This document shows, piece by piece, positions 33,151 through 45,639 of a stretch of 64,000 bases of DNA (the stretch's first letter is position 1; every line of letters begins with the position of its first letter). Source of the DNA: Phymorhynchus buccinoides (Eukaryota; Mollusca; Gastropoda; Neogastropoda; Raphitomidae); assembly GCA_017654935.2 (NCBI GenBank), contig CM065691.1, positions 33,380,644 to 33,444,643 on the forward strand, in the 5' to 3' direction. The notes below the pieces were generated by a model. The model saw only the letters and a program-made list of their open reading frames with translations, did no database searches and was not told the DNA's origin. The translations under genes were made by a program, and so were the position numbers.

Positions 33151-35190
33151 AAACTTTTAATTTTTAACTCAGATTGTATGTAAAAGTACGTCTCGTGATA
33201 TTTGCATGCTTTTCATTTTAAGCCATGTTTTTAGACGATCAGTATTTACTATAGAATGTTTACGAGATGAAAATTTGCAACGTGTGTTAAGGAAATCAAA
33301 AGTAGATAATAAAAACTGGATAAAGTTGAACAGAGTATGATGGGTGACAAATGTGTGAAGTGGAAAAGAGGGGTGGGGTTGTTGGAAACTTGTTTTAGGG
33401 CTGTATAATCAGTGTGTGGGTTAAAGATGTGACAGTAATTGGCATTGGGCTGTTTAAATGATCCGCCATCGTTGGATTACTTGGGACATTGTGTTGGTCA
33501 TGAGTGTGCCAAGTGTTCTGAAGAAAGTCACCCTTCCATTTTAATCAATAAAGAAGCGGGTAAAGGTCAAGATGTGCCGCCCCCCACCCCCCCGCCCCCC
33601 TTACATTTCTCGGCTCTCCCCGCATTTTCACACTTACCTTTCTTACCCTTTCTTACCAAACATTAAGCTGTATTTTATTAACCTTTTCAGCTAATTATCT
33701 TTGTTGAATAATTAATTGTCATGATGAAGGCCATTATCCCCCCCCCCCCCCCCCTATGTTTTCAAAGTGAAAGTGTTGCAGTAGACACAACAGCCGCGGA
33801 GCATTTGTCACAGTCCTGGTTCATTACTTTTTTCCGTCTTGCCTTTATCTTCTATTATTATTGAATGCATGTGTTTAATTATGTAAATGGATGAAAAAAT
33901 TAGTGTTAGATATAGCAAACGATAGAAGATGAAGTACTCAATCTGCAGTAAGAAAGGCAAGACTGAAAAAGTGGAAACAACCGAGAAATGGAGGAGGGGG
34001 GGCACATCTTTACCTTTACAAAGAAACAAAATGATGAGAGAACAAGAAATTTTTGTTAAAAAGTTAGTTTTCCATTATCTCTCGCTCTTTCTCTCCTTTC
34101 ATTTTTATGGAACTTTGTGTCTCACTATTTTATATAGCTATACAAAAAAATATAATGACCTGAATGGACCCCTATAATTGATTGACATTAACATTTGACA
34201 ATTTTGTGAGGCATTACTACCAGCTCCAAAACAACTTTTTCGTATCAAGTTTCAGATTTCACACCAATATTTACAATTGTCGCAAAAATCCAAACAAGTA
34301 CGCTTTTGAACTGCTGCTGTAGTAGTAGTAGTAGTAGCAAGAGTAGCTAGCTTACAGTTTGTTCATACAGTAGTCGATGTCTTAACATGTTCCTGATGGT
34401 TTTTGCCCATCATCAGTTAAGATCTTGGAATAACGGTGGAAGCGTTGTAGTGTAGCTTCAGAATAGATTTGATGCGAATGAAACGGCTTGCTCCAAGACC
34501 CATGCGCTCATTCTCTTTTTCTTGTACATGTACTCCTACAAGAACGGGAGTACATTGATATATTGGAAAGAGGGTAGTGTTTCCCTGTCTGTTCAATATG
34601 TGTGGTCATTTTGTTGTTTCAGGCTCAACAGCCCTACTCAGTCAATCATAATGCAGGCATCAGAATTGTCACAGGATCTGCAAATTTCAGAGGATTAAGA
34701 CTTTCTGACAGAGGATTGGGTTCTCTTGTCAGAGGTTTTGCCTTTTTTATTGAGTGTTATCATTTCTGTTAAATGGCATTTTAAGTAATATATCACTGCT
34801 TTAAGTTTAAGCCTTTTCGGTAATGTTGGGAACTGATTTGAGTGTTGTTCCTCTACAGTTTGTGGCCTTGGCCTTGTAGCGTGGTTTTCAGAGGATTGGA
34901 CTTCAGACTATTCTGATGCTTGATTGAAACTTGGCAAAATTATCCCCGTTGACTCGAAAAGTCAGCCTCGGTGGAGGAATTCAAAGCCCGGGTCTAACCC
35001 CCTCCCCTCCTCCTTCCCCTTCCAAACCCAACCTATCTTTCTGTGATTCCCATCCCCACCCCATTTCGCTCTGCCCCCCTCCCCTGCCCCCTTGAAGCTG
35101 ATCATCTGGGCAGCCCTTATTTCGACAGATTATCTAGTGGACACCGCCCCAACTAAAGTATCAGAATCTTCACAAAGTTGGAGAAGATAC
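33151..35190. other. Intergenic or 3'-UTR stretch without recognisable genes
   Basis: Contains C-rich runs (about 33580-33600 and 33739-33755), a (GTA)n run at about 34318-34337, and a CCTCC-rich patch near 35000-35090. No frame has protein character. Confidence 0.6.
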
Positions 35191-35758
35191 TACAGACAAA
35201 CCTCTATTTTAAGACTTCCAAAATGTCCGGAAAAATCGGTCGTAAATTGGAGGGGTCGTATGACGGAGGTTTTCACTGGCAGCCGTAGAAAGAAAAAGTT
35301 CAGCACAGTTCATACTCTCTTCTTCATGCACACATACAATGACATATTAAAACTGGATTTGGGTCTTTCCAACTCCATAAGATTGTGCAATCGATGTATT
35401 ACAGTTTCACTTCGCCGACTTCTGTTAATCACCTCCACTCTCGTCCAAAGTCAGTAGTTTTCTTTTTCAAAGTCAGTGGTTTTCGTGCTTTTCCTACGCT
35501 TTCCGCCATCTTTTCTACAACAAGGGAAGTGACTCCGCTTTCAGGCCCTTGACCGTGGTTGTTTCCCTTTGCTCGAAGTCTATGCAGACGACAACAACGG
35601 TCGTAAAAACCAACAAATTGGCGGTCGTAAGTCGCGTTTTAGAGGAAGTCGTTTAAGAGAGGTCGTTTACATAGTAAAATGCATCCGTGCCAACAAATCC
35701 GGTCTCAAATGAGAGGTGGTCACTTTACAGAGGGTCGTAAAATAGGGGTTTGTCTGTA
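35191..35758. mobile_element. TIR element with TACAGACAAACC ends
   Basis: Starts TACAGACAAACCTCTATTTT and ends GTAAAATAGGGGTTTGTCTG then TA. The interior repeats GGTCGTAAATTGG / GGTCGTAAGTCGCG / GGTCGTTTACATAG motifs. About 568 bp, non-coding; TA at the ends suggests a TA-target family. Confidence 0.75.
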
Positions 35759-36536
35759 TATGAAAAAAGAAGAAAATGATACATGTTATGTCAGTTCATC
35801 TAAACAGCAATCAATGTAAAACTAATCTTATTTTAACACAAAAAGTGAAAAATACTGAGCTGATCATAATGAAAATGGACGGAAATTGTCAGAAAGGTGA
35901 AATGTAAGCAGTGTATCCCAGTGTATTACATTCACTGAAATAAGAAAACCGTTGTATTTTTGAAATAGGTCTTTTGTATACGGTTAGCTGTACTGACTAA
36001 ACTTCAAATACTTTATTTTACAAGGATAAGAATTTAGGCTGGGCCTAGTCTTCCATTCTGTCCTTGGTTCTAAGCATGCAACATGTAACTAATACCATAC
36101 TAGCAGAATTACGACAGTGACATGGTAGGCAGAGCATCAACATCAGTAATAAGAACAAGCAAAACAGAAAACCAAATGACCAAATAAACAAACAAAAAAC
36201 GCAAAAAACAATACTTCCACCACAATTTACTTCAGTTGCTAGCAAGTTTACACCTCTATGTTTAAAAAGAAAAAAAAGGCACTTGAATTGTTATTGATGC
36301 GATATATAAGGTCTACCATTTAGTTTCAAAGCAGTTTCGTCGGAGCATTTGCAACACCCAAGTCGTTTTGAGTGATTTCCAGGGTTGTGTCAAACGTACA
36401 TACCTTAGGTGGTGTCATCATTTATACCAAATACCACAAATTTGACTATGATCAAAACCACTTTATGTGTTTGGCAAGAATGATTAGTGGTAGGTGGTGG
36501 TTTTAGTTTAGTATGTTTTGGGTTAGTAAAAATCGA

Positions 36537-36690
36537 TCCTCCGAAGTCGGAGTGCCCATGTGGCGGGGTAATCAAAAACGGTTGCACACGTAATGTTCTC
36601 ATCCCTAGCTAGTGCAGTTGTACCAGTGTTCAAGTGTTTCAGGTGTTGGGATGATCCCTGGAGTCTTTAAGTCCAGGAACTACAACAACA
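36537..36690 (+). mobile_element. Dispersed SINE-like repeat, CCCCGCCACATGGG family
   Basis: ATCCTCCGAAGTCGGAGTGC, CCATGTGGCGGGGTAATCAA, GATGATCCCTGGAGTCTTTA, then ACTACAACAACAG as a tail. Inverse orientation to the copy in the LARP1 intron at 19187-19368. The segment 35759-36536 has nothing else recognised. Confidence 0.75.
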
Positions 36691-37005
36691 GCAGTAACGA
36701 TTTAATTCTGCTAAATTTAAGATGAGGGATTTTGCAATGTGGGTTAAGTTTAAAAAAAAAAGATTCCACAGGTAATGTTTTTATGTTTTAATGAGTTTTT
36801 TTAACATTTGATTTAGTTTGGGTTTTTTTCAAGCTTTCTTTTTTCATTTTGTTTTTGTTAATTTAGGGTATGTAACATCATGTCGCTTGTAGCATAATTG
36901 CCTAAGTCATATTTAATTAAGTTTTTAACCAAAAAAATGGTTGTTTACCTTCTGTGAAAATCTTGGACTGAACTTGTGATCCAAAATCATCGCTCATGTA
37001 ATATT

Positions 37006-37417
37006 CAGACCTGTTTACCCTCCCGGTTTTGCCGGGAATATGCAAAAATTCTGGGTAAAATAATAAATTCCGGGTGAACGCTGAAAATCCCTGGATTTTG
37101 AAAAACGTCTATTATTTGTTTCGTCAGGCAAGTCAACCGTAGGCGGCAAGCGCCAGAAATCTTCGACAAACGACAGCAGTGATATGGTGAAACGGCCAAA
37201 AGTGAAGCAGAAGTTTTCTCAAAAGTATTTGAAAGTGCCAGGAATAACAAGTTCGCGTTTGGGAGACGAGCATGCACACTGCAAGTACTGCAACGTGGAC
37301 TTAATTTCGCATGGCGGCATAAGCGACATTGCGATGTGAATTCTGTTTTTTATTATCAAATTCTGTGTTTTTCTGTGGCAAATTCCAGGTGGTTCATTAT
37401 AAGGGTAAACAGGTCTG
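37006..37417 (+). mobile_element. Internally deleted hAT-like transposon with zinc-finger relic
   Basis: The ends are CAGACCTGTTTACCCT and its exact inverse (16 bp), flanked by AATATT on both sides (37000-37005 and 37418-37423), a 6-bp target duplication. The + strand interior has a broken frame reading VKRPKVKQKFSQKYLKVPG, then HAHCKYCNVDLISHGGISDI before a stop. C-x2-C followed by a SHGG-x-x-D-I element is the N-terminal BED/hAT-type zinc finger seen in ZBED- and hAT-related transposases; the rest of the transposase is missing. TIR and duplication length match the element at 62278-62953. Confidence 0.8.
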
Positions 37418-39461
37418 AATATTTCTAGATTTCTTGTCTTTCTCAGAGTGACACTGGTGGTTTTTTACTCATTTGTTTTTCTCCAAAACTGCAAAAAGTG
37501 AAATAGGCAATTCATGCTATAAGCTTGACGATAATCTTATTATTTCTGATGCAATCTTGTAACAGGGTGTAGTAGTTACAAAAATCATGAATCAGGTTGC
37601 AGTTTGTGCAAATGATTTTGTTCACATTGAATTCCATGTACTTACTGTTACCCATTGTTGCTTGGTCACGAACTAAATAGACTCTTCTTTTTGACTAATA
37701 GACTGACCTTTTTTCTCTCTTGAATTCTAAAGGGGGGGAAATCGGTAAATTGTGAAATGTTGATCTAAACTGCCTGTCTACCTTTTCTTTCTCTCTGTTA
37801 AGATTGGCAATTTGGCAGGCAACTTTCAAAACTGATTACCAGTGATTTGTTAGTATACTAAACCACCGGATTAATTTTGGTTGGTCAATATGTGCCACAA
37901 TTTACCACTTCAAAAAGAGGAAAACTCATTTTGTGATATTGTTACAATGGTTCTTTATCCAAGATTCCATTGGGATATCAATGGAGGGAGATTGGAGCTG
38001 ACAGAAAGGGAGTCATCAGGTACAAAAAAGGTTGTTGGAAATGGTGATGCAAGGAACAATCATCTGTCACCAGTTATAATAAAAAAATTGTCATCTGGTT
38101 GCTGCTTTAGCTGAATAGTGAAAATTAAGTTTCCAATGGGATATGGTTGTTGTATGTGGGTGATCAGCTTGGTTATAATGCTGTACCATTGTGCTGACAA
38201 CAGTAACAGGGTTTACACACAAATTTCACAAAAAAGTCCAAGTTTCAGTTGGGAGTTGCTCCATCTCAGATTGGAAATGTTTTTTTTTTGTTTTTTTTAT
38301 CTACTAGTCTTCCATACCTCCTTCCTCGCCTGTTCCCCCCCCCCTCCCCCCCATTTGCTGATGGTATGTTTCCTCCCCCGTGGCAACACTGTGAAACTTT
38401 GCTCACCACCTTCATCATGTCTAGCCTCCCTCTCTCCCCCCTCCCTTCTTAACCTGCCATCCCATCTCTTGGTTTTGAGTGTCTCTTTATGGTCAGTCGT
38501 GCTGTTTGCTTTATTCTCCTGGCTGATTCTCAGCCCACGCTCTGGCTAGACGTTGGTCGATCGGGTGTATGTTCATTACTTGTATCTGCAAACTCGTCAG
38601 AATCCTGAGATAATATATGCATTACAGTTCTGGGGAATCGGTGGCTGTTTTATTCATCTTGCGTTATCCCTAGCAATTGTCAGTGGTTGGCGGTTCCCGA
38701 CTGGATTTGACAATTGGGGAAAATTGATTTGTGATTTATTGTGGCCGCGTTCCCCTTCTCCCTCCTGTTCCTTATCAATCATGGTGTCAAAGTGAATTTG
38801 GCTGTGCAATTTGTGTACTATTGCATCCCTTATGAGGATGCTGTATGGTGTGTGAATGATGTTTGAAGAAGGTGAAGGGAAAAACTAACAATTGCCATGT
38901 GTAAGTTGTCAATCAATACTGAAGTGTTTTTACTTCTTTTTTCCCCTCTCTGTACATATATGGTTTAATTGTGTAAATATTTGATTGCGTGCATTTTGCT
39001 TGCTATGATACACATGTACAAGATTATCATTTGATGAATGGTGTGTCATTTTGTTTCTTTGGTTTGTAAGTCTGGTCTTCACTTCATTTTAACCTTCCGG
39101 TCATGGTGAAAAAGTTTAAAACAAAAACAAAAAAATAATAAAAGTAAAATAAATAAATAAAAAAAGAATAAAAATCTTTTTGATCTTCATCAATCAACAA
39201 TGGTTTAAAAAAAAAAAAAAAAAAAAAAAATTAAAAGGGAAAAAAAATGTGAAGATTAAGAGTTGATTTTAGATTTTATGGATTAGATTTTTTTTATAAA
39301 ATTTATTTGCAAGACGTGTTTTTACTGACAATGCTATCCAGCCCTTATGCATGCCTCCCACTGTTGCTTGCCTGTATGGGGCTTGGTTTTTCAGTTTATA
39401 TTTGTTTTTATTTTCTCCCTGTGACACCGTAGCATGTATAAGTTTCGAGAGATTTTAGAGT
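37418..39461. other. Intergenic stretch without recognisable genes
   Basis: AT-rich, with C-rich patches at about 38333-38352 and 38420-38450, and a poly-A run at about 39208-39230. Open frames near 38118-38550 are Leu/Phe/Pro-rich artefacts of T- and C-rich tracts. Confidence 0.55.
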
Positions 39462-39655
39462 AAGGCCTCATACACAGTTCATGCGTAAATCCCACGCGCT
39501 TATCCGTAAATAGGTGAAAGAAAGAAGGGTAAATATTTACGGATTAGGAGAAATTCTGACACGTGTGCAAATCTTTTCCCTTCTTTCTTTTACTTATTTA
39601 TGGATTGCGCACGGGTTTCCGCACGGAATCTCCGCATGTATGTGTACGTACCCTA
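39462..39655. mobile_element. Foldback element related to 18452-18646
   Basis: Left arm AAGGCCTCATACACAGTTCA, CGCGCTTATCCGTAAATAGG; right arm TTACTTATTTATGGATTGCG, CACGGGTTTCCGC, ATGTATGTGTACGTACCCT. Same inner words as the elements at 18452 and inside the palindrome at 11863. Nothing is recognised from 39656 to 40666 apart from a poly-G run near 39928-39941. Confidence 0.65.
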
Positions 39656-40666
39656 CGCCCACAAAGTATGTGACTTTAGGGATAGGAGACTTTTAATGTG
39701 ACATTATTATTTTAAAATTTTCCAAAAAATTCATGAAAACGCTGTCTCTTCGGGTTTTGTATCTTTTTGATATACGCTTTTTGAAAAAAGTAGTAAGAGT
39801 ATCATGTGATTGGATTTTTTTTTAAATTAGCAAAGTTGTGGAGGAAAATGTACATGTTTGATTCAAATTGACCAAAAATAAGTGATGATGTGATATTCAA
39901 TATGTACTCTTGTTTTTAAAGGGGGAGGGAGGGGGGGGGGGGAACGTAGCAAGAAGATAACTTTTTACTTGAATACTGACATTGAACTGTGTAGGCAAGC
40001 AACCTGCTTGGGACGCATCAAAGTTATACATCAAATGTTTGACAAATCAGAATTGGCAGTGCTTGTTTCGTGCCGTCTATAATTATTAATACTGTCGATG
40101 TATTTTTAAGTTAAACACAAAAGTGTCCTGTAGAGAATGACCCAGTTTGCATCTTTCTACATCAACTGTTATTAAATTTTACAATTCTCAGAATTTTGTT
40201 TTACCATCTAAAATTTGCCCAAATTTTACTACAATTTATTTTTAATGATTTGGTTGAAATCTTCACACTGTTTGTTTAAAAAATGAACGCAGATATTTGG
40301 AGACAATTTTATTAAGTTTATTTCCTACTTAGAAGAAAATATACTGTTGTATAGGTTTGATTGATAGGGACAGATATACACATTTGAGCTATATTTTTAT
40401 GGAGACTAGGTAAGCAGTGGTGGGCAGATACTAATGTGTTGGTGCATTGTTCACTTCACTCTCCTTTATCTATCCAGGTTGGGGCTTTTCTTTTTCTTTA
40501 GCTTAAAACATTTTGGTGGTTTCTTTTCTGGCATTTCATATCCGAATGTATGTAAATATATGTGTAGTTTGATTGTAGAAGGAAAAAAAAATCAATATTA
40601 AAAAACCTGTAAATACTTTAAACTGATGTGTTGTGCGTTTATAGCATGAAAACAAATCGTGACGAC

Positions 40667-40814
40667 CATATGTTTTTCACTATAAGGCGCACCACCCAAA
40701 TTTTAATCGAAATTCAGATTGTTATATTTTCTTACCATTTTATCAGTCACATCATAAGGCGCAAGGGTCTCAGTCTGGGGAAAAAAGTATCGCCTTATAG
40801 TCCGTAAAATAGGT
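40667..40814. mobile_element. MITE, TACCGTATTTTACGGACT family
   Basis: CCATATGTTTTTCACTATAA, then GGCGCACCACCCAAATTTTA on the left; CCTTATAGTCCGTAAAATAG on the right. Confidence 0.75.
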
Positions 40815-40901
40815 AACAATTCAATTTCCATCATCTGTGTTCGCCCTTTTTCTTGAAAGTGCACATGTTCAAGAAAATAACGCTTAACAGAATGGTTATT
40901 C

Positions 40902-41115
40902 TTAACCCTTTCACCATCAAAGTTGCCTTTTGACACCACATTGATTTTTAAAAGATCAAATCGGGGTCAGTTTTCAATGACCTTATGGGAAGGGGGAATG
41001 GCCTTGTTTCAAACAGGTCACAGAGGAACCCCCAATATCGCTGACATCTTTTTTATACCCAGGCAAGTTTGATGGAATTTTGGGGCTGAACAATAGCTGG
41101 CGGCGAAAGGGTTCA
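40902..41115 (+). mobile_element. TTAA-flanked MITE, diverged copy
   Basis: Starts TTAACCCTTTCACCATCAAA and ends TGGCGGCGAAAGGGTTCA, the right target base being mutated. Same family as 11719-11964. Confidence 0.75.
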
Positions 41116-41190
41116 AGATACCATGTATTTTAGCCTGGAGATGGTTCAGCCAAGGCACTGACCCATACTTACCCCTGCACCAACTTTTAT

Positions 41191-41731
41191 TTAAAGGGGC
41201 ACCCTGACGGATGAGTTTTTTTTGCAAGAAACATGTCAAGATCACCAGGAAAAAAACCTTTACAGAGATCGCAACACTCACTTTGCTCTGGTTTCCTAGA
41301 AATCAAACCGTCAAATCGGCGATTCCTCCTTGGCGGAGGTGCTGGAAGTCAGATTCTTTCAGAGAAAGAGAAGTCATGCTTCTCTTTTCTAATAGTCGCC
41401 CGAGTCGCTTAGGCCAAATCACACGAAATTTCCACAATACAAACCTTTTTTATTTAAGTTTACCAAAAGGAGTTTCACTCACAACAAAGGAAATGGCTCC
41501 TTTTATTTTTTTTTACTGCAATGCAAAGAAGAAAAAGCTTCAACCACTCTGAGTGTCTCCACCCACCCCATCCAAAATGGTTTCTCTCCGGCAACTCTGC
41601 CAAGGAGGAATTGCCGTTTTGATTTATAAGAAACCAGAGCAAAGTGAGTGTTCCGATCCTTGAAATGGCTGTCTTTCTGGTGATCTCGACGTGTTTCTTG
41701 CAAAAACTCATCCGTCAGGGTGTCCCCTTAA
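41191..41731. mobile_element. Long-TIR foldback element flanked by TTAA
   Basis: Left TTAAAGGGGCACCCTGACGG; right CCGTCAGGGTGTCCCCTTAA. Inverted similarity runs about 130 bp inward: ACACTCACTTTGCTCTGGTT against AACCAGAGCAAAGTGAGTGT. Sister of 8111-8641 with better matched ends. Confidence 0.85.
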
Positions 41732-42210
41732 AATCCATTCTTTCAAATTATGCACCAGAGTGACCAACAAAGGCAAAAACATAACCTCCTTAGCAAAGGT
41801 TACACATTATCAAATAAAACCCCCAAAGAAACTGGGTTAAGAAAGTGACTATTTTTTAATTTATTATTCAGACCTGATAGTCATGGCACAACACTAGCAG
41901 TGATGATGACAGGTAGGTGAATTATAAACAGATGTTCAAGTCCTCAAGGTTTACTATTCACAGCAACGTGAAGCAACAGCATACTACAATCACTTGACAC
42001 TTGAATACCAGAAAAGTGCGCTATTCGCTATATATAGATAACCATCACAAAGTGTGCAGAAATCGAAGTTTGCAGCTGGCAGATTTCTTTCTTTGATTTC
42101 CTGCTGAAAGTTATGCTGCGGAGCAGCACAAATAGAAGGAAATTATCCTCCAAATTTCACCTATTCCTGCTATTAAATCATTGAAGGACTGCTCAGTTAC
42201 TAGAAATATT

Positions 42211-42528
42211 CAGGCATGAAAACAGCTCCGCCGAAAATTTCTTGTAATTGAAGGAATCTCTGCCGCAAGAAAATCATCTCTGCCGAAAATGCGATTGTGA
42301 TGTTATTCTGAAACGTTGTGGTCCGTAATCGGCCGAGTGTAAGCTTGTGGTCATTAGTAAAAATGGCGGATGTGAATGGTGTTTCCGAGCGTTTGAAGGA
42401 AAGTATGTTTGTGAAATGAGTACCTGGCCCTCCCCACAACAAGAAGTTCAGACGGAAGCAAAAAATCTGAGTGGAAAGATTTCTCGGCTGGCAAATCTCT
42501 TTGTTTTTAACATTAGTTTTCATGCCTG
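42211..42528 (+). mobile_element. hAT-like deletion derivative with 5-bp target duplication
   Basis: Starts CAGGCATGAAAAC and ends with its inverse GTTTTCATGCCTG, flanked by ATATT (42206-42210 and 42529-42533). A short interior frame MADVNGVSERLKESMFVK stops at once, perhaps a relic of a transposase start. Shares CAGGCATG ends with the 123-bp element at 27182. Nothing is recognised at 41732-42210 or 42529-43926. Confidence 0.7.
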
Positions 42529-43926
42529 ATATTACCAATCCGTAATAGACCTACTATTGTTTGCGCAAGTGAGAAGACTGCATTTAGTTATGAACAAATT
42601 ATACCACAAAAGACTGCATTTAGTGGGAGAATCTTGTTCAACAAAGTACTAGTGTCATGTAAGCACTTTACGTCAGCAGTGGTCAGTGAACTTTTCAACC
42701 GGACAATGATGCAACAATGGAATATGTCGTGTCAGTACAAGGGAGCTGCACAAATGTGCTTCAAAACGAACAGCCTTGTTCCCTCCTAGTCACGCAATGG
42801 TTATCAACAGACTGTTTGCTTTAAACTATGAATGCAATTTGTTTACAAGTTTCCTGTGACACAAGAAAGCAAGTCTTTTAGGCAAATTATTTAAAACAGA
42901 TCATCAATGGCAGTAAGTAACAAGATGGCAAAGCCATATAAACCGTACTCCCTGTTCAACGCAAACAGCAAAACAGAAACAAGAATCGAAACAAGAGAGA
43001 AAACTCCTGTTAAGTTGTCTGTAATGAATTGCTTCCCTTTAGCAGTTCTCAAAAACATTTTTTAATTAAAATTCACACTGGGAGAAAGTCTCGCCGGTTA
43101 GCCATTTTGGTAAATTGACATCACATACCTCATCATCAGTTCGATCAGGTCAACTCCATGTAAATTTTCATTATGATCGGTTCTGTATAAGATTCATTAT
43201 TATGAAAAAAATCATACTCGCTGCAAGACGTTTTAAGGTGAAATTGGCATCATTGTCTATTCTGCCAAATTTAATGAAATTTGGTCCACGGACTTTGATG
43301 CAATGAGAAGCTCTACAATTTAGTAACCCAGACGGACAGGCAAAACGCACTAGCACTCAGTCCCATTCCATTATATTCCTGTTCTTATAAAACTGTTAGC
43401 ATGTAAAGGGTAAGAAATGCATGTAGAAGATAAGACTGTAAAACAACACAAATTCAAGCACAAAAAAAGATCAAAGTAGAGGAAATGCAATCCTAGAATT
43501 AAAATAACTCCACAGTAATGAATGAAACTTAATTAAGGAATGTCTAATTTAAAAAAAGGAAAATTACAACAGTTAAGGCAAGAACTGAGGAAAGAAGTTT
43601 ATAATAAGTAAAGAAGACTTGAAAGTTGAACATTTTCAATTCTGTATTACCAGCTTATTCTCAAGCATTCCACCATAAGATCTTCTGGCCAACTCCAGTG
43701 TGTTCATTTTCAGGTTGAATCATTTCAATGCGGTAAGAAATCAAGTCCAAATATCGAATCTAAAACGTCGGGCCTCAATGTTATGAGTGCATGTTATAAA
43801 ATAGTCGATGTTCTTCGACTGTATTTTTAATCCTGACTTTCTTGCCATCATACCACTGCAGAGCTTCATTCAATCAGTTGTCAAAAAAAAAAATATAAAA
43901 GAATGACATCAGTAAAACTATTAAAA

Positions 43927-44354
43927 TACCGTAATTCACGGACTCCAAGCCGCTTCATAATATAAGCCTCACCTCCTACTTTAAAAACAAACAAAAACTT
44001 AAAAAAAGTCATGCATAAGCCGCGAAAAAATGGCGATGCAGGATGTCCGCTTCCAGTCAAGTCTAGAGTTGATCACGGGTGTGTTGACGGCCGAAACGAA
44101 AGTGTCGGACCGCGAAAGTCATTTTGTGAAAAATATACTAAAATCAAGGTGATTTTTTGTCGTCAACCGTGAACAAGGCTACAGATCAAAGGTCTGAATC
44201 AAGGATGCCACTGAGTTGTTTACTTTCACTTTCGGTAATGCTTAGGCCGCGGCACAGTGCTACCCGCAGCACAGTGCTACCCGCAGGGGGGGGGGGGGGG
44301 GGGGGTAGTAGGGCTAAAAAAAAAGTTGCGGCTTATAGTCCGCGAATTACGGTA
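43927..44354. mobile_element. TIR element with TACCGTAATTCACGGACT ends
   Basis: Left TACCGTAATTCACGGACTCC; right TATAGTCCGCGAATTACGGT then A. It also carries a run of about 20 G at about 44287-44306 and a direct CAGTGCTACCCGCAG duplication. About 428 bp, no transposase frame. Confidence 0.75.
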
Positions 44355-44429
44355 GTTAAAATGCAAGCAAAAGGAATGGGAGAGAAATTGCTTTATAGTA
44401 CTACTTTATAAGTCACTACCAAAAAATGC

Positions 44430-44716
44430 CTTGGCATGAGGCTGTGTCAGACCAGTTGACATAAGCTAGAACGCCAAGGCTACATCAAAATGTTGTTATG
44501 CTCTGAATGGTTGTGCGGGGATTGTCTTAAGCCATGACCAGCATAACATCATCAGTCTAAAATCCCCCGAAGACGGAGTGTGGCTGCTCACATGGCGGGG
44601 TAATCAAAAACGGTCACACACGTAATGTTCTCATCCCTAGCTGATGCATTTGTACCTTAGTGTTCAAGTGCTTCTCGCTGTTGGGATGATCCCTGGAGTC
44701 TTTTAGCCAGGGTAAG
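44430..44716 (+). mobile_element. Dispersed SINE-like repeat, longer copy of the CCCCGCCACATGGG family
   Basis: Has a 5' extension (GCCTTGGCATGAGGCTGTGT, then CATAAGCTAGAACGCCAAGG) ahead of the shared ACATGGCGGGGTAATCAAAA and GATGATCCCTGGAGTCTTTT blocks. 52308-52628 has the same extension, so these two are closest to full length. Confidence 0.75.
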
Positions 44717-45639
44717 CCAACCAACTACCAAGCTATCTTGCAAAAAATACAAAAGTTGAAAATAAAGATTGGATGGAACAAAATGCTCACATAAACCACC
44801 AAGGCACAAAAAGATTACAAAAAATAAAAAAATGGTAGTGCAGTATCTTTGAAGGGACATGTTTCATTTAATGTAACATGCACGAGTCTGTAAACAGCTG
44901 CTAATAGCTTACTGAGTGAGGCCATGTCCATAACCAGTGGGTTTAGAAATCAACTAAGTATATTCACATTTATCTGTTGATAAACAAAATGTCCACAAAT
45001 ATAAAGCACATCATATTAACCTGTCCGTAATCAGAATTCAGAAAGGCAAGCACAAAGTCATTTATAATCCTCCATCCCCCCAAAAGAATATTTCTATCCA
45101 AACTTGACATTGTTAACACACATACAAACATTGTAAATGGCAGGCCTTCATGACCCGTATAAGTAGCCTAAATAACATTCCATCTTCCAACAAAAGAAAA
45201 TTGCAGGCAGTATCTAACCTACTGCCATTCACGGTTATTTTAATTTACAATAAAACCTGTTAACGCCAGAGATACAAAGGATATCTTCTTCCCTTCTTCT
45301 GTGGTGGTGGCCAGCTTCTTTTCATAGAAGTAAATGCACACACAATATTTACAGCTCAGCAGAGTTAAAACAAAACCATGAAGACTTTTTGTTTGGACAA
45401 ATGATTTTACATCCATTAACATGGACCAAAGCATGGTTGGAATTTCATTCTTTTAGAAAGAAAAAAGAAACAACAAAAAACAAAGGCAATACTTTTACAT
45501 TTCAATATTCAGGAAACAAATTATACAAAAAGACTGTTTTAGATTACCAAACAAAATCTAAAGGACACTGTTAAAACAAAACTTAAAAGAAATATATTTT
45601 GAACAGAATAACCTTGTTGCTGCAACAAAACCTTTGGCA
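44717..45639. other. Intergenic stretch without recognisable features
   Basis: AT-rich sequence, no TIR pair, SINE or protein-like frame seen. Confidence 0.55.

Noticed and set aside
38118..38549. Membrane-protein-like frame of 143 codons
   Set aside because: The Leu/Phe/Ser/Pro richness comes from T- and C-rich tracts; no homologous motif and no splice evidence.
44157..44411. 84-codon frame near poly-G
   Set aside because: It lies inside a TIR element and reads through a 20-G homopolymer.
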